DNA of 64,000 nucleotides from Enoplolaimus lenunculus (lineage: Eukaryota; Nematoda; Enoplea; Enoplida; Thoracostomopsidae): NCBI GenBank assembly GCA_030248215.1, contig JASANG010000426.1, positions 186,001 to 250,000 of the forward strand. The letters run 5' to 3'. Below the pieces are notes generated by a model. That model was not told where the DNA came from and did not search any database. It worked only from the letters and a program-made list of their open reading frames with translations. Numbering within the stretch: the stretch's first letter is position 1; every line of letters starts with the position of its first letter. Both the position numbers and the translations under genes were made by a program. Positions 10,723-23,067 of the stretch are shown one piece after another.

Positions 10723-12264
10723 ATGATGGATCCCTTACCTGGTGCTTTGGCTTCGAATCCGAGCAGCGAAGTGAATGCTGTTGCTACGGAAGTAAGCTGT
10801 ATTCAGGGCAGGATTATGGCTTTCGTGATATGAACCAGGCTCAAGTTGACATTAATTTGTTTTTTGCACGAAAAAGCAAAGTAAATATGCTTAAGTTTGT
10901 AACATTAATTACTTAAGCGTAACTCAAGTAAATACTTAAGTTTGATTTAACCCAGGTATTACTTTTTTATAGTTTTGATATCACACAGAAAAAGTTAAAA
11001 TTTAATAAACATTTTGTGGTATATATTTTTTCTGAAAAACTGTAAAAAACTGTCACAAAATGTGCATCCAAAACTGCTTTTACGAATGTAAAAAGCCAGA
11101 TATCCACTTCTGTTTGTATGACGCCAGTAAAGGGTAAAAGTGTGATTTCATTTTAGATTCAAAATCTTCTTCAGCAAACCCAAGATCGCTTTCAAACAAT
11201 GTCCGATCAGATTATCAAAAGAAATATCCTTTCAATATTTTGCAACAATTTACGCTGATGCCAAAAGTGGCTTAGCATTTGAATCGTTTAGAGAATTTAG
11301 CTTTAGTCATTACGAAACTGTAACTCCATTGCCTAGACTCTGGGGTGCATGTATGGAACGCAGGTCCCGAAGAAAACTTGGAGGTGTAAACCTAACTATA
11401 AGCATTAACCCCGTGTAAAATACGGTAACCGCAATCAGAATAGGAAAATAAAACTATACCGGGAACAATAGTTATCAATTGTTCCCAGAAATATTAGTCA
11501 ATACAAGATTGGGTTATATTTTCATTAATCTTTCTGCGGTATAGCCTGTCAAAATATTATCAAATATGGCAAGCATGTAATCTCGGTTACGACAAGGTTT
11601 TTAGACCACGGCTGTAACAGTAGTATAAGCACATTTGTCAGCCTAAGTTTAAGCCTATGCCCAAGCGTAAGGGTAAACATATATCTACGCCCAACCTTAA
11701 GCAAAAAACAGTCTAAAACTTAAGCTTATATTACATAGCAGTCTTATGGAAAACCAATCCTCTCATCATCAATCGGAACGTGGGCCCGGTGTTTCAATAG
11801 AACACACTGGTAGCCGCCATAAAATTAAGGTTCTCAGCACGGTCACGCTTCTTAATGCTATGTAGATTCTGCAATTGATTTTCGACTAATACTGAGCAAT
11901 ATATACTTGAAGAAAAAATGTAAAATTTCGGGCCAATGTATAGAGCAGGGACGTAACAGTAGTTGTAGTATAAGCGTATTCCTAATAGCCAAAACGTAAA
12001 AATAAAGTTGTAAAACCTAAGCTAAGCCTATAAGTACGCAAATAAATTTGTCTCAAGCTTTTAAGTTGAATCTGTTGCAGTCCCGCAGATTAAGTAATGC
12101 TTCGCTCCTAATGCAAATTAATGGTGTTTTTGACTTTAAATTGAACTTTTCTTAACTCAAAATGTTCTTTTTCACTTGACGAAATGGGACGTCGGATTGA
12201 TGAATTGGAACGAAACATTGGAGAACTAATGACTCAAGCTGGTGTTGACGAAGCTGAGAAGTAA
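10723..12264 (+). CDS. HSBP1: Heat shock factor binding protein 1 (HSBP1), three exons
   Basis: Exons 10723-10791, 11157-11223 and 12176-12264 join in frame to a 74-residue protein ending at a TAA; human HSBP1 has 76 residues. Exon 2 gives IQNLLQQTQDRFQTMSDQII, nearly the same as the family core. Exon 3 gives IDEMGRRIDELERNIGELMT followed by QAGVDEAEK. The whole is one heptad-repeat coiled coil; HSBP1 is known to form trimers or hexamers and to bind the trimerisation domain of HSF1, damping the heat-shock response. Exon 1 (MMDPLPGALASNPSSEVNAV, then ATE) is the least conserved part; it opens with two ATGs and ends at a good donor (GAA|GTAAGC). The 365-bp intron 1 is GT-AG. Intron 2 is AT-AC and carries transposon copies (separate entries). 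The joint AGA A|TT GAC restores the family's R-I-D motif. Confidence 0.92.
11224..12175 (+). other. HSBP1: U12-type AT-AC intron of HSBP1 (952 bp)
   Basis: The intron begins ATATCCTTT, an exact match to the U12 AT-AC 5' splice consensus, and ends TTTTTCAC. A branch-site match, TTTCTTAACT (consensus TTCCTTAACY), lies about 20 bases before the 3' end. No GT-AG pair here would give the conserved R-I-D-E-M joint: AG is absent just before TTGACGAAATGG, and GT is absent after ATCAAAAGA. This intron would be removed by the minor spliceosome. Confidence 0.85.
11577..12092. mobile_element. Two diverged family A copies inside HSBP1 intron 2
   Basis: The first (about 11577-11800) contains CTGTAACAGTAGTATAAGC, CCTAAGTTTAAGCCTATGCC and GTCTAAAACTTAAGCTTA. 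The second (about 11937-12092) begins GGGCCAATGTATAGAGCAGG and contains CTAAGCTAAGCCTATAAG. Their right ends are decayed, so the ends given are approximate. They make up a large part of the 952-bp intron. Confidence 0.6.
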
Positions 12265-12480
12265 AACAAAGTAAAAAAATTCGATATTATACTTTTAACA
12301 TAATAATGGGCTTAGACATTTATTCCGTTTTGTTTTTGTTACGCTGAGGACCTTTAAACGATTTGTGTCTCATTTCGACTTTATCACGATATTCTGTACC
12401 AATAAGATTTTGCATAATCGTTTGCAGATCCTTTGTTATAAACCTTCCTCGTCATTAAATATTTTGGGATAAATCATGTT

Positions 12481-12658
12481 GGCCAATATATATAACAGGG
12501 CCGTAACTGTAGTATATGCATATTCCGGAGCCTAAACCTAAGCGTAACAGAGAGCTTATATGAAAGCCTAAGCCTATAAGACTATGCAAAAATTAGCCTT
12601 AAGCTTAAGCTTACTCTACAGTCTCGCAGAATAATGTTCCGCCCCTGATACATGGACC
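12481..12658. mobile_element. Family A element (178 bp) with 8-bp target duplication
   Basis: It begins GGCCAATATATATAACAGGG and ends in CCGCCCCTGATACATGGACC, an imperfect inverted pair. The flanks are ATCATGTT (12473-12480) and GTCATGTT (12659-12666), identical at 7 of 8 positions. The core has CCTAAACCTAAGCG and TTAGCCTTAAGCTTAAGCTT. It lies about 220 bp downstream of the HSBP1 stop. Confidence 0.75.
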
Positions 12659-13447
12659 GTCATGTTCTATCCACTCCTATAACGTGTGTGGACAGTTCCA
12701 ACGTTTTGATCGTACTTAAAATTTGCCTGATTTATCATATTGAGCCGATTTAACATAAACTAGAGCCTTCGAACTTAGAGCTTGTAACTATGGCTAATCC
12801 TTTCCATAAGTATAAGACATTCAGATTTTAAGCGACCCTTCAGTGCATCGTAGTTTTCACATCGTTTAGTTGCTTTATGTGTCCGTTGTCGCTATGTTAT
12901 ATTATAAAATATTAGAATACAATAATCACCATTTCGCCTAATGTTTAATTGAAAACCTGCGTGAGTTTTTGTCACATTAAAATTCAGGTTAAGGTTCAAA
13001 TTTAACGCTTAAATTAATGTTTGGTTTGCTTATAGGCATTATCCGAAAGTTTACAGATTTCTATTAACAATGTCTTTTAAGTAGACCAGCCGGTGTAGGG
13101 GACCGGGCGACGCTGACCCCCTAGCAGCTACTTTGACACCCAGCCAAATAATACAAATGATAGTTAATTAGTTAATTTTAGCCAATACCTGCAATATGTT
13201 GTTAAATTGTTTGGTTTTACGCTAATTTTCTGCGAAATTTCGAAAAATCTTTCCTGAAAATAGTGACAAAAGTAAAACGAAATGCGCTAAACAGATAAAT
13301 TTTGCAAAATTATGCAAAATTTTACTACCGAAGTTACTGGAACCTCCGGCAGAAATTGTACTGGAGTCGGAGGCCGCTTTCCGGCTTAGCGGAGCCGGAG
13401 GCTGACCTCCGGTTGTAAACTGCTTTAATTAGCGATAGGAACTCTAA

Positions 13448-13512
13448 CTGATTGGGATTCAAAATGGGGCCCCGTCTTATTTTACCTCCCTGCTCTTATT
13501 CGGGTCAAAACA
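13448..13512. repeat. Family B element, terminal fragment
   Basis: CTGATTGGGATTCAAAATGG, then TGCTCTTATTCGGGTCAAAA, matches the right-hand end of the family B copies (compare 49255-49310). The rest of the element is missing. Confidence 0.55.
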
Positions 13513-13784
13513 GTAATATTCCATGTAATATTCAAGGTGGTTGAACAATGCATGATATTCTGAGTAGATAAAACCGACCATTAGACAAGAGTAGTCAACT
13601 GAACCCGTGGCGTTTTGTATTTTGCTCTATTTCGGTTGTGAATTGTAAACTTAGCATAACAATCAGAGCATTGCAAATTGGTCAATGTTACTTTTAGGGG
13701 GTCCCGTTTTCCCGCGGACAGCAAGACACAGGAATGTAACGGGGCAAATTCATATACTCCTGCCGACAGCATTACTTGCAGATG

Positions 13785-14705
13785 GAAAATAGGACAGCTT
13801 CGTTTCGGGCAAATGGGAAAATGGGACAGCTGCAAATTTTCACTGGAAAAACGGGACAATAGAACAATCCTGTTTCCGGCAAATGGGAAAACGGGACAGC
13901 TGCAATTTTTAGCTGAGAAAAGGCTACTGATTTCTTTCGGGCAAATGGAAAAACGGGAGAGCTGTCTATTTTCGCTGGGAATACGGGACAGTGGGACAGG
14001 CCTGTTTCCGGCAAATGGGAAAACGGGACAGCAGCAATTTTTCGCTGCGAAAACTGGGCAAGTTTGTTTAGGCCGAATGGGTAAACGGGACGGCTGCAAT
14101 TTTCGCTGGGAAAACGGGAATACGGGACAGGTTTGTCTCGGTCCAATGATAAAATGGGACAGCTGCATATTTTCGCTGGGAAAACGCTACTGATTTCTTT
14201 CGGGCCAATGGGAAAACGGGAAAGCTGTATATTTTCGCTGGGAATACGGGACAGTGGGACAGGACTGTTTCAGGCTAATGGGAAAACGGAACACCCGCAA
14301 TTTTTCGCAAGGAAAACTAGAACACAGGACTAAGACGGGACAGCTGCAAATTTTCACTGGGAAAACAGGAAATGGGACAGGTTTGTTTCGAATAATTTGG
14401 AAAACGAAACAGCTGCACATTTTCGCTGGAAAAACAAGACAACGGAACAGGCTTGTTTCGGGCATATGTGAAAACGGGACAGCTGCAAATGCCGACAGTT
14501 GCAATTTTTCGCTAGAACAATGGAAACAGGGACAGCTGCAAATTTTGCTAGGAAGACGGGAAAAAGGTTTATTTCGGACAAATGGGAAAAAGAGACAGTT
14601 GCAATTTTTCGCTGGAAAAACGCTACAAATTTCTTTCGGGCAAATGGGAAAACGGGACAATTGTAAATTTTCGCTGGGAAAACGGGATAGTGAGACACAA
14701 ATCAC
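13785..14705. repeat. Minisatellite with alternating ~70/62-bp units
   Basis: A GC-richer array built from GGGACAGCTGCAATTTTTCG, CTGGGAAAACGGGACAG and TTTGTTTCGGGCAAATGGG. Spacing between successive AATGGG marks is about 70, 62, 70, 62, 69, 62 and 70, then becomes irregular (118, 69, 118, 61). The first part is therefore a two-unit higher-order repeat of about 132 bp. Because 132 is a multiple of three and stops are scarce, long ORFs (171-195 codons) run through both strands. Their lack of any other protein feature argues that they are not genes. Confidence 0.85.
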
Positions 14706-15037
14706 AGACTGTACCAAATTTGTTAGATCGGGGGGGGGACGAAGTTTTGCGAGTGGTGTTGCGCCACCTGTAACTCCCCACTGTATCTACTTGCGACCTT
14801 GGTAGCCACAACTGACTTGCATATCCTGCGTTTTAATACCTTTATAAAACTGTGCGTTTTTTCGTTCAAAACACGGGTAGAGTTGAAAATTTCTGAATGA
14901 GGGAATGTGGAATTTATCGAAAAAAATTTAATCATGACGTCCGGCCCGAGTCTATTTGGGAGTGGGGGCACCAGTAAAATTTAGAGGAAACGACTCCCCC
15001 AATGCCCCGTGTGGACGTCCGTGCAACAATATGCTTC
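14706..15037. other. Spacer between minisatellite array and outlier unit; nothing recognised
   Basis: The interval contains a G run near 14731 and GC-rich, unplaced sequence. Short ORFs cross it but have no protein-like features. Confidence 0.4.
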
Positions 15038-15115
15038 CTTTGGGAAACGGGAAAAATGGGACAGCTATATATTTTCGCAAGAAAAACGGGAAACGGGACA
15101 GCAATATTTTTGTTA
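15038..15115. repeat. Detached copy of the 13.8-14.7 kb minisatellite unit
   Basis: GGGAAACGGGAAAAATGGGA followed by CAGCTATATATTTTCGCAAG and AAACGGGACAGC is the array unit again, about 330 bp beyond the array end. It may be the far edge of a once longer array interrupted by unrelated sequence. Confidence 0.7.
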
Positions 15116-15444
15116 ACATTGATTTTATCAGGAGGGTTGCCGCTTCCCAAGCCCCCGCTGCGAATTCTTCGAAAACTCACCTTTACTGTATCTCCAGGTT
15201 CAACTTTTATTGCATCTCCTATGGATGCCTAAACCGAACCCATTTGAAAATCCTGGATACGCCGCACCTATTGTGCTGTAAGTAAAATTGACCGCACTGA
15301 TAGCACAGTTAGGTATTGCGATAACACAGCGTCTGGTGCATTGATTCAAACTGTGCTATGCAAATTTAAACATGTACAATGACGCACCTCAGCTGACTGT
15401 ACCGATGCGTTCAAATGTTAAGCATCAAAATCTTTTGTTTCTAT

Positions 15445-15545
15445 GGTCGCGCTATACTTTTGATGACGTTCGGTGCCGTCCGGCAACGTACGTCACCGTG
15501 CGGTATAGTACGGGCGTCGCCGCTCGACAATTATAGCGTCACCCT
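15445..15545. mobile_element. Family D short GC-rich element
   Basis: It begins GTCGCGCTATACTTTTGATG and ends in the inverted form AATTATAGCGTCACC. Between these are GGTGCCGTCCGGCAACG and CGTCACCGTGCGG, the hairpin-prone core shared with the copies at 37471-38021 and 60215-60720. Confidence 0.65.
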
Positions 15546-16133
15546 ATAATTCGTCAATTCGTTCAGCTTAAGAAATCGTGTCAGGAATACTAAACGTGGC
15601 GTTTGGAAAAAAGTTGTTAGCAACAAATTGTAGATTGTGTACCTGCAATTAATATACAATACTCAGTGTTTCACAGTTATTTCACATGTGCGCACTATGC
15701 AGTACAAAATCTCGCCAATGGTGTGACAGCTTCTCGGGCTTGAGCGGTAAGCTCTTGTAGCTGAGTGATGATTGCAAACGCCACCCATCGATAGAATTGT
15801 TTTTAGAAAAATTATTTGCAATTAAATTTAAAATAAGTTTTACTGTTTTGGGAAACCGTAAGACGCTGGAAATTTAAATTTTATTTATTATTGAAGTTAA
15901 TAGTCGAAGCTTCAAATTATCTGTCAGGTGAAAAGGAAAATATTCGTTTGCGAACTGATTATAACTGCGTTTCATATTTGATACGGCTTCGATGCCGCAT
16001 TTTTTACAAAACCAAGCTCTGTATCTGCCGTCCCATAGTTTTGCTTGCAGCGACCACCCATTCGTGATTATTTTATATACTGCTTTTAACCCTTTCTCAT
16101 ATGAATATTTTCAATTTCAAATGAGACGTATTT

Positions 16134-16208
16134 TCGAGGTAAGATTCGAACCCCAGTTTCACGGGTATGAGGCGTTTACGACGACCACTGAGCTATAGGA
16201 GCTTGACG
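16134..16208 (-). repeat. tRNA-like (Met-type) sequence, probably SINE head or tRNA pseudogene
   Basis: On the minus strand it reads TATAGCTCAGTGGTCGTC (A box), GCCTCATACCC (CAT anticodon context) and GGGGTTCGAATC (B box) at normal spacing. The acceptor ends do not pair and the T stem is poor, so a working tRNA is unlikely. It probably derives from a tRNA-type SINE or a decayed tRNA-Met. Confidence 0.5.
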
Positions 16209-16387
16209 CTCGAGCTCGTGTCGGCACTCGCGTCTTGTGGAGATTTTACACTGCGCATATATGTTATAAATGTTAAACACTGCTCACAGTGCGTGTATTG
16301 CTCGTACATTAATGTATTTAGTTGCTTATAGTATACTCTATGAGTGAAAGGGTTAATACCACATTTAGACATAGATTTAACCTTAGC

Positions 16388-16558
16388 GGCCCATGTGAAG
16401 AACAGGGCCGGGACGTTTTTCTGTGGGACTAGAAAAGAGTAAGCTTAAGCTTTAGACTAATTTTTTTGCTTGAACTAGAATATGCTCATTCTTACGCTTA
16501 GGCTTAGGCCTAGAAAAATGTTTATAATACTGTTCCGCCCCTGTTCTTTACATTGGCC
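16388..16558. mobile_element. Family A element (171 bp) overlapping the 3' end of the ankyrin gene
   Basis: It begins GGCCCATGTGAAGAACAGGG and ends CTGTTCTTTACATTGGCC, a clear inverted pair. The flanks ACCTTAGC (16380-16387) and GCCTTAGT (16559-16566) match at 6 of 8 positions, fitting a decayed 8-bp target duplication. The interior has TTACGCTTAGGCTTAGGCCT. On the minus strand the ankyrin reading frame enters the element and stops at 16522-16524. Confidence 0.78.
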
Positions 16559-19500
16559 GCCTTAGTATACGATATCAGTAAACTAGTCGACGTATTAGGC
16601 CGACACCGAGGATTAGTTACAATTTGTCGTCTATGTTTAGTTTCTGAATAAAACGACTTTAGTGGCGTTTTGGCTTCGTCTGCGCATTTAAGACTATGAT
16701 CAATTGCTGACGTGTACATGACTAAATCAGAATTACGTTGTGGGCTGGAGTCGACTCCAGGTGATCGAATAACAACTTCTGGCTCAATATACTGGCTCGG
16801 TTGCATTCGTGAACTGGGCCATGTATCAGTAGGTAACTGTATGTTTTGAAGTTGGAGTACAGTCAACTCACTAAAGTTTTTGAGCAATTTATACTGTGGT
16901 GTAATACTTCGGTTACTTTGATGTGTTGAGTCAGTATCAAGAAGTTGTTTTGCTTGGCACAAACAGCAATTATTGCATTCGCATGAACAAATTTGACCAT
17001 AGGAAGACAAACCAGCGTTGTGTTGTTCTCGTTTTGTATCAGCGGCGACTCCAATCCTGGAATCAGAGTTTAGTTTATGGTCGCTCGGAAAGCTGGAGTA
17101 CGCCACAGGGCATGGCAGAGTTGCAGACATAGGGTACAATTCCTGGCACTCGTTTGCTTCAGTAGTATCACCAGATGTGATTGAATATCGTTGTTGAATG
17201 GTGCACTGAGAAATGCGGCTTTGTATTGTCTCACGGTCCACGTACTCTTGTTGGGCGTATTGTAGTCTTGAATTAAGCGTATTAAAATAGACTGAACCAT
17301 CGTTAAGATGCAAACTACTGTACCCAGAAGATCCCAGTTCACCAGACCCCATTGTAGTGACAGTTTGCAGGCAGTTAGGTTTTGGCTTAGGCTTATTTGA
17401 TGCAAGCATACAGTGCTCATTGCCGTCGACGATAAATTCTGACAACGAATCATATCGGATACAACAAGAACAAGCTTCACAATCATCAAAATTGACCTTA
17501 TCTGACTTGGCGATCCTACAACTGCACGTATCGCAGCAGCTAAGACTTGACGCTTGGCTGTTACATTCGCTAATACTCGAAAACGAAACTTGACATTCTT
17601 GGTCGACTTTTAGCTTTTCGTTTACATTTTGGCAGTTATCAAATGAACCTGTAGATATTGACGGCGTTGGCTTCGGTAAACGTTCGAACAAAGTTTCGAT
17701 TTCTGGAGGAATAATGACATAGCTACCATTGAACGATTGAAAATGTTCATCGTTGCACTGTTCAAATTGTTTGAAGATATGCTCGCATTTATTTTTAGCT
17801 ATTCGTGATATATCTTTCGGCGTACGCCCTCTGGAATCCCGAACCGAACTATTAACACCGTGCTGTAGCAATAATTTGACGCATTCTACGTGCCCTAAAT
17901 ACGCTGCTATGTGCAACGCAGTTGCTGATTGTTTATCTCGAGCATTTACATCAACGCAACGCCGTTGGTCATTCTTAGTCAGTTGTCCAGCTTTTGTTTG
18001 ATTTGTTCTCTCTGATTGGTACAATTTTTGTGACAATATTTCAGCCAATACAATGCGAGAATCTGTGTCGTTTGCACCATTATTTCCAATGCGAGAATTT
18101 TGATCCAGCTCTTCCAGTTCAATTACTTCGATATCGTTGCAATTGTTATTTAGCTGTGAATTGTTGAATTTTAAAAATTCTACCACCACCGGAATGTGAT
18201 TATGCCAAATTGCAAGCATTAACGGAGTTCGTCCGCCACTATCGCGAGCATTAACATCGACATCATTACTAGCCAATAGGTTTCGAGAAGCCTCACAGGA
18301 ACCAGAACAAGCTGCGAAATGTAACGGCGTTCTATTGGATAAATCACAACGGTTAACTTCAGCATTTTGACCAATAAGAAAGCTAAGTTGATCCGTGTCA
18401 TTTGACAGCGCAGCAGAATGAAGCGCTGTGATTCGTTGAAATGTTTCTGCGTTAATGTTTGCAAAATTAGCCAACAGAATTTCAGCTAACTCGAAATGGT
18501 GACCGGATACTGCTAAACAGAACGGTGTGTAGCCAATGTGGTCTCGTACATCGATTGAAGTTGTGTACTTGAGCACAATCTCGGCTGTTTCTATATGACC
18601 TAGAAAATATAACTTGCAATTTGGATAAACTGGCACTTTCGCTGGCAAGATTTCAACGGCTCTATTCTGGACCCTTATTCTCAAATGTACGTAGCACTAT
18701 TCACCAGTTTGTGATAGGTCTTGTAACTTTCGAACCAGTGAATGCTGAAACCCAAAATTTGCCACATTTTTTGTATTTGATTTGCTCTACTTCGGTGCCA
18801 ATTTTGAGTTTAACAACAGCAGTAGTTATAGCCAGTTGGAAAACCTATTACTAACTGATGATAGTTGCTGTACACATTTGAGAATATGGGCCCCGGACAT
18901 AGCTTTTGATTATCAGAAACCGTGCACAGCAGAACCCTTCAGCTTTTCGTCGAGAATAATAGCTCTCATCTGTCATAGCAGAAAGTTGAGAACGTTTGAA
19001 ATTAGCCCCGCAGCGGAATAGTTTGCTAAGGCTTAGACTTAATACATATATGCATAAAGACGTAGGCTTAGGTTTAGCAATATGCTTATACTATTGTTAC
19101 GGCCCTCAGCTATACATGGATCATTTCTAGGGAAGGATTTTCCCACCGTTGGATGAACTACAAAAGCGCCGAAATTTTTTGGTTGATAATTGTACGTAAG
19201 CTTGTGTTTAAAAACAGACTTTCAAAAGCCTTTTGTTTGTATGGGATAAAGCACCTCTATAAGGGACAACTTTTTCTGTAGATTTTGGTGACCATATTGT
19301 TAACATACTTCAAAGTTTAATACTCCCGTTACAGCCTCCCCCGAGGGACCCCCCGAAACCAACCCCAAATTAATACCCAACAAAACCGGTAGTCTTGTTT
19401 ATATGGCATAAAGTACTTTTACAAGAGACAACTTTTTCTGTAGATTTTGGTGACCATTATTGTTAACATACTTCAACGTTTATTAATATTCACTGTTTAC

Positions 19501-22500
19501 AGCTTACCTTCAGCACAGGAAACATGAAGCGGGCTGTAACCGTTTACGTCAACCTGATTAGCGAGTTCTGAATCGTGTGCTAATAGTATTCGGCAGCACT
19601 CTATTGCGTTGTACTTTGCTGCGTAATGCAAAACGGTCCATCCGTTGTTATCTTGGTGACGCTAAAAAATACAAACCTACTTTAGCAGACTTTCTAATTT
19701 ACTCAAATTTATAAATTCTAGCTAAACGTTTTGAAATAATTCACTCTATCCGATATTTTAAACGCTCGGAAAACGAAATGGTCTGACAAAATTTTAACTA
19801 AGTACAATTTTGTTTTTAGCTATGATACGAACCTCAAAACCATCAATTGGGGCCCCACGTTGGCAAACAAATATTTTTCGCTGACCACAAAGTCATACAG
19901 TTGTGAAAGATTTTATTCGGGCTCGCCTCGGTCCTGGTTAAGGGGGTACCGACATATGCTAACGCTGACCCTGGATATGAACTGTGGGATATGTAAATTA
20001 ACAGCGGCATAATTTTAATATGACCCATACACGTTTTATTCAGCATGAATACACTGAAAGATCATGAAACGATTTCATTATTTAGCCCAGTGTCCATATT
20101 CTCAAATGTGTATAGCGCCTATCACCAATTGATCATAGCTTTTCTCTGCATGGTAGCATAATTTACGATCGGCAGATGCTACAGATTGTTTGAAAACCTA
20201 TCACTAATTGACGATATGTGCTATATTACGTATTAAAAAGGCTGCAATCTGAAATTTAAACTAGGTGACAGTTTTGTTGCGCTTTGATTAAACGGAATCT
20301 TTTATGGATCTTATTATGGTAGCGCTGTACTTGTCGCCATGCGGACTCTGCAACACTCAATAAGTTCAAACATTTTAAAAAATTTTGGCCAATGTTACTT
20401 TAAGGTATTTATATAAAATTGTCTGAGAGTGTATTGCAAAAATTTGCAATTTGTGCCATACTCCACAATTTATCTTATGTTTCCACCTACTGCATTTGTT
20501 TCAATATTTTAGCACTCTAAATGATGTGTTTACAGCATTAAAACCGATAAAATAGCGTTAAAAATACATTTTTCGGTAACAAGTATTTTTTGTTTTCCGG
20601 GTCGGTTGCGGTATATTTTTAACTTTCCGGTTCCAGTTCCGGTATTTTATAATTCCGGTTGCACCTTTCTAGTAACCTGGACGCCCCTTAAAGTAACATG
20701 GGCCCAAGATTTTATGAGATGCAATACGGCAATTCTTGTACGACGTCTTACGAATCAGGACGTCGCAGGACGATGCCTGTTGACATTAAAATTGTTAATA
20801 AGTACAACGCCACCTTTTAGTCTTTAATATTTGAACATCTATCTACCCTTGTCGTCTATTCCAATTTGCTTGAGCACAAAACTTACCAGATTAATTCGTA
20901 ACTTTAACAATAATTTCATCATATCAACACCGTCGTCTCCAAAAGCTTGTACACCAACACAAAGCGCGTTCCTTCCATCTTCAGTAGTCTCACTCAAGTT
21001 GCCACCAGCTTCAAACAACAATTGAACAATTTCCAACCGGTTGCACTCAACGGCCGTTAAAATTGCCGACGGCTGGCAATTGTTTGAGAAAAATTTGACA
21101 TGAACGAGTTGAGTTTTGGCACCGAGGCTGAGCAGAAGGGTACAAAGGCGGATAGAACCGTAGCGTACGGCATAGTGAAGTGCTGAACAGTTTGAGCCTA
21201 GAAATATTGATAATATTTTTGTAATATAATATAATTTTAAGATTTATCAGCGAGACAGGAATAATCGAGTGATTAGTGGGTGAAAAATTGTTCAAATTTG
21301 ATTATAAACAAGAAAATGTAAAGAAACAAAATCACAGGTTTAACAAATGTCACACTTATTGTTTTCAAGGTCGTGAATTCCAGTAATAATTTAACACTAA
21401 GTTCGATATTATAAACATGCGTCACATTTAAGGGTTTCACTTAGGCTTATTCAAAGGCATAGGCAAATGCGTTGTAATCATGTGAACATGCTTGTACGTT
21501 ATGAGCACATGCAATATAATGTATTGCGTTGTATGTATCTTTGCCGGCAGCATACGAGTCTATATAGTCAAAGGTAAATGCAGTTAGAGAGACGGGCTCC
21601 ACGGCCCAGCGGTAGAGCGTTTGCCTAAAACGATTCGTAATTGGCAAGTTTGAACCCACTGGTAACCTGGTTTTCCAGTAGCTTAGTTAAATGTTCTGAA
21701 GTCCCAGTTAATAATAGGAAAGTTATGCGTAAACCGAGGCCTAAGCGTAAATACGGAAGGAAAATGTCTATGAGCGAGAAAAGTTGAACAGTATTCTGCG
21801 AGTACCCGCAGGTAAACGCAGGTCGGATAAAAAAGTTAAGCCGCAGGTACCACCGTGGGTAAAAATTTGTATCACGCGGCTAAAAAAATTAACATTTTTT
21901 ACCCGCGCCAAACCTTTAAGAGTTAAGGTTCAAAACATACAATATTAGCTAATCTAGTCAGTGAAAGTTTAAAAAGCAAAAGTTCTGTGCTTTATTTAGT
22001 TAGGCTTGAAATGTTGTTGCTTCTAGTAAGGTTTCATACATGAAAGTCATTTGAGCTGTTACGCAAATCTTCATTAAAGTGCAAATCACCAGCGATTTTT
22101 AATATACTGGTTTCACTTCAGGCGCAGGTAAAATGTTGGTTGTGAGTAGATCTTTTTTACCGGGAGCAAACCCGCAGGGGAGCCGCTTCTTATTTACCTG
22201 GGTACAGCGCGGGTGTAAAACAATCCTTCCCCACATGTCACTCTGGTCTCGATCAGTTTGTATTCAACGAAAAATTATTCCAACTTACCATCCGTATTGT
22301 TAACATCAACTCCATATGACGAAAGAATCTTGATAATTTCTATAAATTGTTCCAATTGACTGTCTGATCCTTCCAAAATTCGTTGTTCCCGACTGAAAGC
22401 CCCAAGTACGGCAAGAGCAATCAAACTATGTCCAGCATAATCTCTAATTTGAATATCTGAGCTAAAGTTGACTAGAAACTTAACGACGTCTGTTTGGCCC

Positions 22501-23017
22501 ATGAATGCTGCTACCGCTAATGGAATGCGTCCATCACTGTCTTGCAAGTTAGCATTTGCCCCACGAGAAATTAACCTGAAACGTATTTTTGTTGTAAATT
22601 TGAAGTTCAAATTTAAATTCAGCAAGTTTGGATTGCTATATCACATTCATCATGACATCAACAACAACAACAACAACAACAACATAAAGCTTATTGTGTG
22701 AATCTAAGATTTTAAACCATATTTGCCTAGTGTTTGGCTTAGGCTGATTTTTAGGAATTTAACACACAATAACAGGCGATTTAGATAACAAATTGCATGA
22801 GAGGTGTTGTTTTCAATTACGTGCACGACAGATATAAAAAAACGCCTGGCGAGCGCAAGCGAATACGGTATATAGGTTTTGCCAATTTTGTATTAAAAGC
22901 ACACATAGCGGAATAATGCGGGAATCGCAGTATATGGTTCATTTTTTCAATTATTTTACGGTATCAGTATAACAACCAATAATATGGTTGGTATCTAATA
23001 ATAAGAATAATAATAAT

Positions 23018-23067
<50 letters not shown>

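Noticed and set aside
13581-14805. Long ORFs (171-195 codons) on both strands over the minisatellite
   Set aside because: Their openness follows from a repeat period divisible by three with few stop triplets; several frames on both strands are open at once and no protein features are present.
16134-16208. Functional tRNA-Met gene on the minus strand
   Set aside because: A and B boxes are present but the acceptor and T stems do not pair properly, so it is kept only as a tRNA-like repeat.
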